Shown here one piece after another: positions 20,761-30,972 of a DNA stretch of 64,000 nucleotides. Both the position numbers and the translations under genes were made by a program. Source of the stretch: Lycorma delicatula (taxonomy: Eukaryota > Arthropoda > Insecta > Hemiptera > Fulgoridae); NCBI RefSeq assembly GCF_047948215.1, contig NC_134455.1, forward strand, positions 345,984,997 through 346,048,996, given 5' to 3'. The notes beneath the pieces are model-generated. The model was not told the origin of the DNA. It worked only from the letters and a program-made list of their open reading frames with translations, and made no database searches. How positions within the stretch are numbered: position 1 is the first letter of the stretch; each line of letters starts with the position of its first letter.

Positions 20761-23700
20761 TTAAATTTTTTGCATTAACCCTATACTACGTAAAAATATA
20801 AACATGCGGTTTAAAACCTCCTTATCGTCACGCAAGATACCACGGATGTTACTAGGAATTTTAAATTTACGACGCAATGCCGCATAACATATGCAGTCCA
20901 CGAGTATGTGGCGCACAGTCACGCGGCAGTTGCATCTTGCGCATAGAGGTGGTTGTCCTCTTGTAAACAGGTACTCGTGTGTGACTCTCGTGTGTCCTAT
21001 CCGCAATCGACAGAGTACTACTTCCTCACGCCGGGGTTTTCTGTATGAGGAGTTCCATGGTAACACAGAATCTTTAATCTGACGGAGTTTATTATCAACG
21101 GTAGCTGTCCAATCACCTTGCCACCTTGTTCTTAATAATTGTTTTACATAGTTAATGAAATCAGAAGTAGCAACTCGGGTGGTGAAAGGAGGCTGGTTAC
21201 ATGCTTCTTTGGCAGCGGAATCTGCATGTTCATTACCTGGAATCCCTACGTGGCTAGGGACCCAGCAAAAACTTAATTCTGTGTTGCGATTATTCAACTC
21301 AGCGATTGCGTTGTAAATTTCAATGACGATAGGATGTTTGGAATAAAAGTTCTTTAAGGCTTGGAGAGCACTACACGAGTCACTGCAAATAAGAATCTTT
21401 CTATATTTAGGGTTAATGATGTTTAGAGCCTTATTTATAGCATATAGTTCAGCGGTAAACACACTCGTAATACTGGGGAGACCAAACATATAAGTTCTCT
21501 CATTGACAACAAAAGCACACCCAACCGTATCGTTTTGTTTCGATCCATCAGTGTATACAACCGCGTCTGGTTTCGCCTTGGAGAGAACACATTGAAACAT
21601 CTGCTGAAAGACGATAGATGGTGTTGATTGTTTATTACATGTAGTCAGGTCAAAATTAAAATTTATGAGGTTTATTCCCCATGGAGGATATGAGCAAGGG
21701 TACATAGGAAAGAATGACGGTGTGTCAACATTTATATGCTGCAGCAGACGCCAGGTACGGATACCTACAGGTGCAGTACGTCGTGGATGATCCTCATACT
21801 TTCCTAGATTAGGATTTTTAAGGACTGACTCAAGAACCGGGTGATTTGGCTGTCCTCTGAGACGAGCAAAATAAGATAATAAGAGCTGGTCTCGTCTATC
21901 CCAAAGTGATGGTTCACCACAGTCTACAAGTAAGCTTGCGACAGGACTTGATCTAAACGCGCCTGTAGCAAGCCGAAGGAAAGCATGATGTACACTATCC
22001 AGCATTTTAAGCACGGTTTGACGAGCTGATGAGTAGGCCACACAACCGTAATCTAAACGGGAGCGAACAAAGGAATAGTAAAAATGTATCATACATGATC
22101 TATCGGCTCCCCACTTGGTGTTAGTAAGGACTCGCATCATGTCTAAAATTTTGGAACATTTTGTTTTCAATTCTTTTAAATGTTTGACCCAAGTAAGACG
22201 ACTATCAAAAATTAAACCTAAAAACTTAACGTAATTAGAGATAGTAATAGTCTCACCGTTCAGAAAAATTTGCGGAATAGAAGGGTTTCGTAGCCGAGAA
22301 AAAACTACACATTTTGTTTTTTCGGATGAAAATGTGAAACCAGTAATCCTGGACCAAGCTTCAAGGTGATATATAGTGTTCTGCAGTAGTCTCTCTGCTG
22401 TGGGTGCCGAACGGCTTGCAATGTAGATAGCAAAGTCGTCAGCGAATAGAGAGCATGAGACAGGAGCCTGAACACATTTGGTAATATCATTTATGGCTAC
22501 AGAAAATAAGGTGGCACTTAATACACTACCTTGGGGCACTCCATTCTCTAAGATGACACTATCTGAGAGCGAATCATCTACACGAACACGAGCCGTTCGG
22601 TGATTTATGAATCCCCGGATAAAAGCAAGCATATTGCCCTTGATTCCCCATTTTTGGAGAGTGTTAAGAATACCACGTCGCCAGGCTGTATCATACGCCT
22701 TTTTTATATCAAAGAAGATAGCGACGAGGTGTTGCCGATTGAGGAAAGCGTTTTGTATGGCTGTTTCTAGTGACACTAAATGGTCAATGGAAGATCGTCC
22801 TTGTCGAAAACCACACTGTTCTGGAGATAGAAAGCCATGTTTCTCCAAGTACCATGTAAGTCTGCGGTTTACCATTCTCTCCATTATTTTACACAAAACG
22901 CTTGTTAATGAAATAGGGCGATAGCTTGAGGGGTTCTTCTGGTCTTTACCAGGTTTTAGTACTGGTATAATAAATGCTTCTGACCAGCCGGGTGGGAAGA
23001 CTTGTTCGGAGAATAAACCGTTGAAAATATTCAAAAGTTGTTGTAGTGCCAAATTAGGAAGGTGTGAAAGCATGGAAAGGCGAATGTTGTCCGGTCCAGG
23101 GGAAGTGTCCCGTGAATTTTTAAGTGCATGTAACAATTCTTTAAATACGAATGGAGTGTTTAATTCACCAACCGAATCACCAATGTTTAACGACAACACC
23201 TCCATTTGTATCTTGTACCGTTGAAAATCGTAATTATATGATGAGGTGAGAGACACCGAGCGGAAAGATTTTGCTAGACTATTTGCCACTTCCGAGGATG
23301 ATGAAAGGAGTTCTCCTTCATCAATAAGACCAAGAATAGATTGTTTCGGTGATCCGAAGATTGCACGAATTTTCTTCCATACAGTAGACGTGGAAGTAGT
23401 GCGCGAGATAGTGCTCACGTATTTCGTCCATGAATTCCTCTTAGCGTCCAAGAATACTCGACGGCACACCGCTCTAGCCCTGCGGTATAAATTTAGATGT
23501 TCTGTTGTGGGCCTACGATTAAATTTACGTAGTGCCTGCCGTCGATTCCTAATAGCAATTTTGCATTCATCGTTCCACCATGGAACGAAAGGACGTCTAG
23601 GATTACCCGATGTTTGTGGGATATACCTGTTGGCATTCTTAAGTATCATGGACGTAAAAGAAGAATATTGGTCGAGGATGTTCGCTCCATCGTCATACTG

Positions 23701-24429
23701 AGATTGGAATGCTTTACAGTATCCGTTCCAATCTGCCTTTTCAACAATCCATCTCCGTGGCATTCTTTTAATCTCGCAGTCTACACCGAAACTAATAATA
23801 ATTGGTCTATGATCACTGCCGTGATAGTCATCACAAATCGACCAATTAAAATGAGGGAGTACATTCGGTGAGCATATGGAAAGATCAAGGTTAGATACAG
23901 CACCAGTTGATAAGGACATAAATGTGTGTGATCCATTATTCAGCAGGCAAAGGTCAAAATCTTGTCTCAATCTGTTTATCATATTTTCTCGAGTGGAGCA
24001 GAAGGTTGAGCCCCAGGAAATATGATGGGCATTGAAGTCTCCTACTATTAACGATGGAGATGGTATTTGTGTAAGGAGATTTGAGACGTCTAAAGCACTG
24101 AACACAGTGTTCGGTGAGAGATACAGATTGCAGATATGCAATTTGAAGGGAATAGTGACCTTTACTGCAATAGCAGGAATGACAGTGGTTAGTTGAATTC
24201 TTGTAGCTGACACCCCATTCTTCATGAAAATCGCTACTCCACCACTCTCCCTACTGTCTACTAGGCAGTCGTATCTCTCGCAGAAGTATCCTCTAAATGT
24301 AATTCGGTCATGTTGTAGGAGGTGAGTTTCCTGGAAACACATGATTAGTGGATCATGTGTGTGCGCCAGTACTCTAATATCTTCAATGCGGGACCGAATA
24401 CCTCTAACATTCCACTGAATAATGTTCAT
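20761..24429 (-). CDS. LA3 ORF2: endonuclease-reverse transcriptase-RNase H
   Basis: Intact 1222-residue LINE-A enzyme from the ATG at 24427-24429, with the same domain order and catalytic motifs as LA2 ORF2 (QETHL, GDFNAHH, SDHRP; FFDIKKAYD, FADD; TDGS, AELYAI, SDS, NEHAD; C-terminal CCHC). It differs from LA2 by scattered substitutions such as PPGW for PLGW before the RT and NRQH for HRQH. One residue in the endonuclease (FCSTREN against FCSTRGN in the other copies) separates it from its unit-2 counterpart LA6. No lesion is seen. Confidence 0.93.
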   Translation of the reverse strand: MNIIQWNVRGIRSRIEDIRVLAHTHDPLIMCFQETHLLQHDRITFRGYFCERYDCLVDSRESGGVAIFMKNGVSATRIQLTTVIPAIAVKVTIPFKLHICNLYLSPNTVFSALDVSNLLTQIPSPSLIVGDFNAHHISWGSTFCSTRENMINRLRQDFDLCLLNNGSHTFMSLSTGAVSNLDLSICSPNVLPHFNWSICDDYHGSDHRPIIISFGVDCEIKRMPRRWIVEKADWNGYCKAFQSQYDDGANILDQYSSFTSMILKNANRYIPQTSGNPRRPFVPWWNDECKIAIRNRRQALRKFNRRPTTEHLNLYRRARAVCRRVFLDAKRNSWTKYVSTISRTTSTSTVWKKIRAIFGSPKQSILGLIDEGELLSSSSEVANSLAKSFRSVSLTSSYNYDFQRYKIQMEVLSLNIGDSVGELNTPFVFKELLHALKNSRDTSPGPDNIRLSMLSHLPNLALQQLLNIFNGLFSEQVFPPGWSEAFIIPVLKPGKDQKNPSSYRPISLTSVLCKIMERMVNRRLTWYLEKHGFLSPEQCGFRQGRSSIDHLVSLETAIQNAFLNRQHLVAIFFDIKKAYDTAWRRGILNTLQKWGIKGNMLAFIRGFINHRTARVRVDDSLSDSVILENGVPQGSVLSATLFSVAINDITKCVQAPVSCSLFADDFAIYIASRSAPTAERLLQNTIYHLEAWSRITGFTFSSEKTKCVVFSRLRNPSIPQIFLNGETITISNYVKFLGLIFDSRLTWVKHLKELKTKCSKILDMMRVLTNTKWGADRSCMIHFYYSFVRSRLDYGCVAYSSARQTVLKMLDSVHHAFLRLATGAFRSSPVASLLVDCGEPSLWDRRDQLLLSYFARLRGQPNHPVLESVLKNPNLGKYEDHPRRTAPVGIRTWRLLQHINVDTPSFFPMYPCSYPPWGINLINFNFDLTTCNKQSTPSIVFQQMFQCVLSKAKPDAVVYTDGSKQNDTVGCAFVVNERTYMFGLPSITSVFTAELYAINKALNIINPKYRKILICSDSCSALQALKNFYSKHPIVIEIYNAIAELNNRNTELSFCWVPSHVGIPGNEHADSAAKEACNQPPFTTRVATSDFINYVKQLLRTRWQGDWTATVDNKLRQIKDSVLPWNSSYRKPRREEVVLCRLRIGHTRVTHEYLFTRGQPPLCARCNCRVTVRHILVDCICYAALRRKFKIPSNIRGILRDDKEVLNRMFIFLRSIGLMQKI

Positions 24430-24477
24430 AAGTGTAAAAAGCAAATAAAAAAATGAATTTCGGAAACTAAATAAAAA

Positions 24478-25980
24478 TTAGTTGTACGTGATTCGGTTTT
24501 TCTTTTTTGAATTTTTTATTTTAAAGAACTCCGATGCCCTAGGGTCGGGTGGTTCTTCAACCATATCCTCCAGTATATGAGGAGATGGTGGAGGAGATTT
24601 ATTTGAATGGGATGCTGAAGTTGACATCCCAGAAGAGATAGTTACATGGGTTCCCTTTATGGGGAGCTTATTAGGTGGCTTACTGCCAGCTGTGATAGTC
24701 GCTATTCGTGGCGGTACGATTTTGGGAATAGGAACTTTCGTATGTATCATACTGTTTGATTCACTAGCTGCGATGGAGGACTTTTTATTCATTTTTGTCA
24801 GCTCTGAGATAGTGGCTGTAAGTGAAGCTACTTGTTCAGATAGCATCTGAACAAGTTTTTTAAGCTCATTGCAGGATCCGCACTGCTGATTATTAGCATT
24901 TGTAGGAATTTGTTTAGTTGTAGCGGTGGCAAAAGATACGTCTGGTTTAACCAGGTTCCGTGAGTTGTTTATCTTTTTATATTCTCTACGTGCAGCCGGA
25001 AAAGATAGTTTTTGCTCCGTACAGATTTTGAGAATTGCCTTTTCTTCTTTAAAAGTTGGGCAATCTCGGGAGCGGGCTGTATGTGGACCACTGCAGTTTG
25101 CACATTTTTCACTTTCTTCGCAGTTAGTGTCGTTGTGACCTTCTTTACCACATCGAGCACAGATCTCTGTTTTTGTACAAGATGTTGTGGTATGACCAAA
25201 ACCTTGGCATCTAAAACATCGCCGTGGGTTGGGTATGAATGGTCGTACCCGAACCGAGAGGTAACCCACTTTAATCTTCTCTGGTGGAACAGGGAGATTG
25301 AATGTTAATATAAGAGACGGTGTCGGTTCTTCTGTTCCGTTCTGCCGTTTCATTATACGTTTTACTTCAACAACATCTTGGTGGCAAAGCTCATCGACTA
25401 TTTCAGAGATATCTATATCTAGAAGGTCTCTACAAAAGATTACACCCCGGCTCGTATTTAACGTTTTGTGGCATTCTGCACTTATATTTATGCCACCCAT
25501 ATTACGGAGCCGTAAGATAGATCGACTCTGTTCATCGTTGAATGTTTCAACCAGAATCGATCCGTCACGTAATTTCCTGATATACTTAGGGGAGCCACTT
25601 ACACCTGTTATGGTTTTGTAAATTAAGAAAGGTGAAACCTTTTGAAGGGAGCCACCTTCCTGACTATTTCTGAGTACAATGAATCTGATATTTTTATATT
25701 TTGATTTTAAGAAATTCTGTACAGTAGGACTTTTATCCTCGTCAGACGAAGCTGATCGAGGTCTCTTCGCAAGACTTAAATTGGTGGTTTTTTCAGATGG
25801 ACCACCAACCATCATAGTGTTTATTATTGGAACAGAAATTTTGGTCCCACGAGTACCGGCGAAAAATGGACCACTCCAGCAGAGCGCACGCGTACTGGAG
25901 CTAGAGCTAAATACAACTGGGTTCGCCCTGGTGCCCAGAGGACATCGTTCGAGACTCACTACGTAGAGCCATTCACCCAT
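24478..25980 (-). CDS. LA3 ORF1: LINE-A gag-like protein
   Basis: Intact 500-residue ORF1 from the ATG at 25978-25980 (MGEWLYVVSL). The layout is the same as LA2 ORF1: Ser-rich N-terminus, RRM-like region, three zinc knuckles with all ligands present, a leucine-heptad stretch with SEQVASL in place of SDQVASL, and a Pro/Ser tail. It ends 48 bases before the ORF2 ATG. Both ORFs read leftward as one bicistronic unit. Confidence 0.9.
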   Translation of the reverse strand: MGEWLYVVSLERCPLGTRANPVVFSSSSSTRALCWSGPFFAGTRGTKISVPIINTMMVGGPSEKTTNLSLAKRPRSASSDEDKSPTVQNFLKSKYKNIRFIVLRNSQEGGSLQKVSPFLIYKTITGVSGSPKYIRKLRDGSILVETFNDEQSRSILRLRNMGGINISAECHKTLNTSRGVIFCRDLLDIDISEIVDELCHQDVVEVKRIMKRQNGTEEPTPSLILTFNLPVPPEKIKVGYLSVRVRPFIPNPRRCFRCQGFGHTTTSCTKTEICARCGKEGHNDTNCEESEKCANCSGPHTARSRDCPTFKEEKAILKICTEQKLSFPAARREYKKINNSRNLVKPDVSFATATTKQIPTNANNQQCGSCNELKKLVQMLSEQVASLTATISELTKMNKKSSIAASESNSMIHTKVPIPKIVPPRIATITAGSKPPNKLPIKGTHVTISSGMSTSASHSNKSPPPSPHILEDMVEEPPDPRASEFFKIKNSKKKNRITYN

Positions 25981-26252
25981 CGGCACGATTTGTTCCCACC
26001 TTGGGTTACGGTTGCGTTTCGTAAGATGTCGCAACACCACCGAGTGTAAATGTAAGAAATATCAGTGTAGGTTGTTGTTGTGTAATTGTGTATGTGTGTA
26101 TGTTGTAATTTATGTAGTGTTCTTGGTGTAGTATATGTGTAAAATGTAAAGTGTTCCGCAGCTCATTGTATAGTGGGAAGAAAAGCTGCGGAGGCTAGGC
26201 CCGTGGGGACGCCAACCCCCAAAGTCTTAAAGAATAAGACTCCCCGTCGGGG

Positions 26253-26265
26253 AAAAAGGGGAGGT
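26253..26265. repeat. target-site duplication of LA3 (right); left copy 20213-20225
   Basis: AAAAAGGGGAGGT occurs at both ends of LA3. The site is the A-rich Lys codons of the LINE-B gag gene, as expected for an APE-endonuclease LINE that nicks near T-rich strands. Confidence 0.95.
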
Positions 26266-26524
26266 ACCCTCCCCAACACCCGCCAAGCCAAAACCGGCGG
26301 CAACCACCAAGAAGGTGGTGAAACATAAGGCGGCGACAAAGCCGGCCCCGGCGAAGAAGGCCAAGCCTTCCTCGACGGGAAAGGCAAAGCAGGCTGTTAA
26401 AAACACCGCGACCCCTGTGGCCTCACGCCCCACCAAAAGGGCGGCCGCTACAAAAGGCGTCTCCAGCGGCAAACCGAAACCGGCTACCCCGTTGGAGACC
26501 ACGGGCATGGACTTCCTGTCATAG
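26253..26524 (+). pseudogene. LINE-B gag, 3' part after LA3 (unit 1)
   Basis: Continuation of the gag frame interrupted at 20225. It codes for a basic tail very rich in Lys, Ala, Pro and Thr, of the kind that binds nucleic acid, and ends MDFLS with TAG at 26522-26524. Together with 19636-20225 it makes one LINE-B ORF1 C-terminal region. Confidence 0.85.
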
Positions 26525-26645
26525 ATGACAGTGAGGGATGTCCTCCCAGATATTATGATGGTTTTGCCACGACTCCAGGCAAAATCTTTCAAGGACTGTA
26601 TTCAGTCCTTAATAGAGTGCCTCATGGCTGTACTGTCTATTTATA
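26525..26645 (+). other. LINE-B segment between ORF1 and the LA4 insertion
   Basis: About 120 bases after the gag stop that continue LINE-B up to the LA4 poly(T). An open frame starts at the ATG overlapping the stop region, but I do not recognise endonuclease motifs in it. The start of LINE-B ORF2, including most of the first half of its endonuclease, is missing from here to 28385. Confidence 0.5.
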
Positions 26646-28384
26646 TTTTTTTTATTTTTTTTTTTTAGGGCGAAAAACGATTGATCGTTATCATCGCCCG
26701 GAAAGAAATCAATAAATAAATAAAAGTAAAAGTAATTAAAACTTAAAACTACTATCACAGTAAGCAAAATTCGGAATGGGTGTAAAAGGCCCATTCTCGG
26801 ATAACAAAAACACTAACATGTATCTTCAAACTACGTTAAAAACTATCATGTTAAAACTAAATAAAACTTAAAACTAAACAAAGAGATAAAACTTACAACT
26901 AATATCACAGACGAATTTAAAAAACATAAAAAAAAACTAAAAAAAAAAACAAAAAAAAACAACATAATATGAATATATATATATATAAAACAAAATTCCG
27001 ATAGGGAGTGTAAAAGGTTCGCTACTCGGATAACAAAAACAATACATAGGACTAGAGTAATTAAATTTTTTGCATTAACCCTATACTACGCAAAAACAGA
27101 AACATCCGGTCTAAAACCTCTTTATCATTACACAAGATACCACGAATGTTTCTGGGTAGTTTAAATTTACGACGCAATGCCGCATAACATATGCAGTCCA
27201 CGAGTATGTGGCGCACAGTCACGCGGCAATTGCATCTTGCGCATAGAGGTGGTTGTCCTCTTGTAAACAGGTACTCGTGTGTGACTCTCGTGTGTCCTAT
27301 CCGCAATCGACAGAGAACTACTTCCTCACGCCGGGGTTTTCTGTATGAGGAGTTCCATGGTAACACAGAATCTTTAATCTGACGGAGTTTATTATCAACG
27401 GTAGCTGTCCAATCACCTTGCCACCTTGTTCTTAATAATTGTTTTACATAGTTAATGAAATCAGAAGTAGCAACTCGGGTGGTGAAAGGAGGCTGGTTAC
27501 ATGCTTCTTTGGCAGCGGAGTCTGCATGTTCATTACCTGGAATCCCTACGTGGCTAGGGACCCAGCAAAAACTTAATTCTGTGTTGCGATTATTCAACTC
27601 AGCGATTGCGTTGTAAATTTCAATGACGATAGGATGTTTAGAATAAATATTTTTTAAGGCATGGAGAGCACTACACGAGTCACTGCAAATAAGAATTTTT
27701 CTATATTTAGGGTTAATGATGTTTAGAGCCTTATTTATAGCGTATAGTTCAGCGGTAAACACACTCGTAATACCGGGGAGACCAAACATATAAGTTCTCT
27801 CATTGACAACAAATGCACACCCAACTGTGTCATTTTGTTTCGATCCATCAGTGTATACAACCGCGTCTGGTTTCGTCTTGGAGAGAACACACTGAAACAT
27901 CTGCTGAAAGACGATAGATGGTGTTGATTGTTTATTATATGTAGTCAGGTCAAAATTAAAATTTATGAGGTTTATTCTCCATGGAGGATATGAGCAAGGG
28001 TACATAGGAAAGAATGACGGTGTGTCAACATTTATATGCTGCAGCAGACGCCAGGTACGGACACCTACAGGTGCAGTACGACGTGGATGATCCTCATACT
28101 TTCCTAGATTAGGATTTTTAAAGACTGACTCAAGAACCGGGTGATTTGGCTGTCCTCTGAGACGAGCAAAATAAGATAATAAGAGCTGGTCTCGTCTATC
28201 CCAAAGTGATGGTTCACCACAGTCTACAAGTAAGCTTGCGACAGGACTTGATCTAAACGCGCCTGTGGCAAGCCGAAGGAAAGCATGATGTACACTATCC
28301 AGCATTTTAAGCACGGTTTGACGAGCTGAAGAGTAGGCAACACAACCATAATCTAAACGGGAGCGAACAAAGGAATAGTAAAAA
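26646..28384 (-). mobile_element. LA4: 5'-truncated LINE-A, older copy
   Basis: Minus-strand LINE-A 3' fragment: poly(T) interrupted by A (26646-26666), 3' UTR with the terminal stem-loop, one unit of the AT-rich repeat and both hairpins (one stem arm mutated), then the ORF2 C-terminus. It stops within ORF2 at the codons for FYYSFVRSRLDYG, next to LINE-B endonuclease sequence. 5' truncation is typical of incomplete reverse transcription. About 300 bases of LINE-B seem to have been lost at the site. No clear target duplication. Its UTR differs more from LA2/LA3 than they do from each other. Confidence 0.88.
27061..28384 (-). pseudogene. LA4 ORF2 C-terminal fragment (RNase H and CCHC)
   Basis: The last 440 or so residues of ORF2: the end of the RT connection region, complete RNase H (TDGS, AELYAI, SDS, NEHAD) and the C-terminal CCHC knuckle, with no stop before the natural TAA. 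It has no start of its own and no RT core. The open frame runs 5' into LINE-B sequence by chance. Substitutions such as SALHALKNI and ILCNDKEVLDRMF mark it as a separate LINE-A lineage. Confidence 0.9.
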
Positions 28385-30711
28385 CCTCCTTCTGGATGCG
28401 CAATCACCCGCAATAATTGCGGGTGACTTGAACGCAAAACACACGTCGTGGAACAGCCGCAGGGCCAACAGAAATGGCCGCGCCCTCAGCGAGTATGCAT
28501 AGAGGGCGGGGGTCAGGGTACTCGGCCCTGAAACTCCCACGTTCACGCATAAGTTGGGTAGTTTTCGGCCTGACGTCCTCAACATTGCCATAGTGAAGGC
28601 AGTGGATAAGCCACTGTCCATCGCGACAATCGAGGACCTCAGCTCCGACCACTCCCCTGTTCTGCTTGAGCTGGAAGATGATAGGGCCGACCGATACCCG
28701 CCGCCTAGGTGTAAAGAGGCGGTTAACTGGATGAGATTCAAGGAAACTCTCCAGAGGACCTATCACCGAGAGCCACTAGATCTGCTGGGCACGGCCGAGG
28801 AAATTGATAACGAGACCGAGTCAGTTACTACGGCTATCAGGGCTGCTCTTAGTACTTGTACGAAGAAAAGCCCGATAGACTGCCGTAGGGACAGGCTTCC
28901 TCCTAGAGTGACTGAAGCAATAGCCGAGAAGCGACGGCTAAGAACACGATACAGACTCACCCTGGACCCTGACGATAAGCGCTTGCTTATCGCTCAGACG
29001 ACCAGGGTGAAACAATTGCTGGAGGCGCACAGGGAGGAATCCTGGCGGGATTTTCTCGAGTCGGCTTCGGCGGATATGGGATCGGCTTTCCGCCTTTGCA
29101 AGAAGCTGAAGGGGCCTGGAACTCCGAAACACCCTCTACATGGTTCTAGTGGTCTGGCCTACTCTGACCAAGACAAGGCAGAGGTTTTCGCGGATGCACT
29201 GGAAGACCAGTTTACCCCGAACACCGATGTTTACGATGACGACCATATAGAGGAGGTCGAGGATTTCTGGGAGACTTACGCCGAAAATGCGATAGCGGTG
29301 CCCCCTCAGGTTGATCGCGTACGCGAGGACGAGGTCACAGCGGCTATAACTGCCACACGCCCGGATAAAGCTCCGGGGCCGGATGGCATAAAGGCCCGTG
29401 CCCTTAGAAACGTCCCGCGATGTGTGATCACAGGACTAGCGGTCATCTTTTCTTCTATTATCTGGGTGGACTATTACCCATCCAGCTGGAAGACTGCGAG
29501 AGTCGTGTGCTTTCCGAAGCCAGGGAAGGACCCACTCTTCCCTCAAAACTATAGGCCGATTTCCCTGCTCCCGGTATTGTCGAAGATATTCGAAAGAATA
29601 CTCTTAGAACGTCTGACTCGATATCTGGGCGGGAGATCAGGCAAGACCAGTTTCGTTTTCGGAAGGGCCACGCGACAACGCACCAACTGGTACGGATCGT
29701 GGACAGCGTCGTCACAGGTCTCAACAGAAAGATGGTCACTGTGGCCGCCTTCCTGGATGTGGCCAAGGCATTCGACAGGGTGTGGCACGAGGGCTTGTTA
29801 TACAAGCTCGCCCGTTCCCCCTTGCCGAGTGAACTGGTGATGCTGTTGCGGTCCTACCTGATGGGCAGAAAATTCCACGTCTCGATGGGGGAGTCAATTT
29901 CCACTGACCGACCAACCGAGGCTGGAGTTCCCCAGGGGGCTGTACTTTCCCCCTTGCTCTTCACGACATATATCAACGATATGCCGTGCATAGCGGGGGT
30001 GAGGGCCAGCCTCTACGCTGATGACACCGCGTTCTTCTATACGTCGTGTAATACCGATTTCGCGGTGAGGAAACTGCAGGAACAGCTGGACGGGCTGGAG
30101 AAGTGGCTCGAGAGGTGGCGGGTCAAGGTGAACGGAGACAAATCCGTAGCCGTGATCTTTACCCCTCCCGGGAAAAAGCTGAAACGGCCAGTCCGGTTGG
30201 AAATCTGTGGCGACCCTATAGAATATAAAAAGTCGGCGAAATACCTGGGGGTGATCATCGATAACCGGCTGACCTTCCGGGAACACATCCTAAGTGTAAC
30301 CGAGAGGGCAAGGCAGGCTCGAGGAGCACTCTACCAGCTGCTGAACCGACGAAGTCCAACACCGAACCTAATTAAGATCTTACTTTTCAGGATCTACGTG
30401 ATTCCCATCATGGTGTACGCCTTCCCGGCCTGGGGAGGACTGGCGAGCGCACAACTCTTGAAGAAACTGGAGGTCGTCCAGAACATCGCCCTCAGGACGA
30501 TATTCGTGCCCCTTGGTTCATCAGGAACACAGCTCTGCGCAGTGACGCTAGATTGCAGACAGTCTGCGAGGTGGGGCTGGAGCAGGCAAAGCGGTTCTAC
30601 AGCTCCGCTGCTGCTTCCGAGTTCCAGCACATCCGGGACATCTGCAGGGAGGACCCGCAACCACAGGTGGTCAGGAAACGACCACATGCAGTCTTGGACG
30701 AACCGCCGTAA
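28385..30711 (+). pseudogene. LINE-B ORF2: Jockey-type endonuclease-RT, broken (unit 1)
   Basis: GC-rich Jockey-clade ORF2 lacking its first 100 or so residues. Endonuclease half: AIIAGDLNAKHTSWNS, then SSDHSPVLLEL near 28645. RT: DKAPGPDGIKARALR, NYRPISLLPVLSKIFERILL, FLDVAKAFDRVWHEGLLYKL, GVPQGAVLSPLLF and the active-site YADD (near 30015). The thumb includes YLGVIIDNRLTF. It ends at the TAA at 30709-30711. Lesions: TAG at 28500-28502, a frame shift near 29625-29635 and another near 30505-30515, so it is inactive. No RNase H follows, as usual for Jockey. Confidence 0.88.
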
Positions 30712-30824
30712 GGTAACGTCCGGCCAGGTAAGCCATACCTAGGTAGTCGAGTGCTGGACTCGTAGCTGGTAGGCAGCCATTAACCCTAGATCGCCAATGT
30801 ACGTAATTCTTACGTGTGTCAAGA

Positions 30825-30830
30825 TATAAA
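30825..30830 (+). promoter_or_regulatory. candidate TATA box of piggyBac-I
   Basis: TATAAA in AAGATATAAAGGCGCC, 42 bases inside the element's left end and upstream of the transposase gene in the right orientation. Spacing to the candidate splice donor leaves room for a short first exon. Predicted from motif only. Confidence 0.45.
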
Positions 30831-30972
30831 GGCGCCATTGTGAGTTCTGTGATTCCCACAACTCCCCACCCTCCAAGCAGTGCTTCCGCTGCCCAGTACA
30901 ACATCAGCTACTGAAGTCGCCACATTGTTTCTACCTCGTCCGTATTCGTCAGATAGAATATTCAAAAACTAG

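Larger units (their letters stand above)
20226..26252 (-). mobile_element. LA3: full-length LINE-A with both ORFs intact and TSDs
   Basis: Complete minus-strand LINE-A of 6,027 bp. Poly(T) is at 20226-20250 and the 5' terminus CCCCGACGGGG is at 26242-26252. The 13-bp duplication AAAAAGGGGAGGT flanks it (20213-20225 and 26253-26265). The host LINE-B gag reading frame rejoins exactly when LA3 and one duplicate are removed. It serves as the reference for LINE-A length and ends. Its counterpart in unit 2 is LA6. Confidence 0.96.

Noticed and set aside
26315..26524. Histone H1-like or host basic protein
   Set aside because: The Lys/Ala/Pro-rich frame is the C-terminal tail of LINE-B gag, continuous in frame with 19636-20225 once LA3 is removed.
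28307..28766. Open frames opposite the LINE-B/LA4 junction
   Set aside because: Antisense shadows spanning an insertion joint; no recognisable product.
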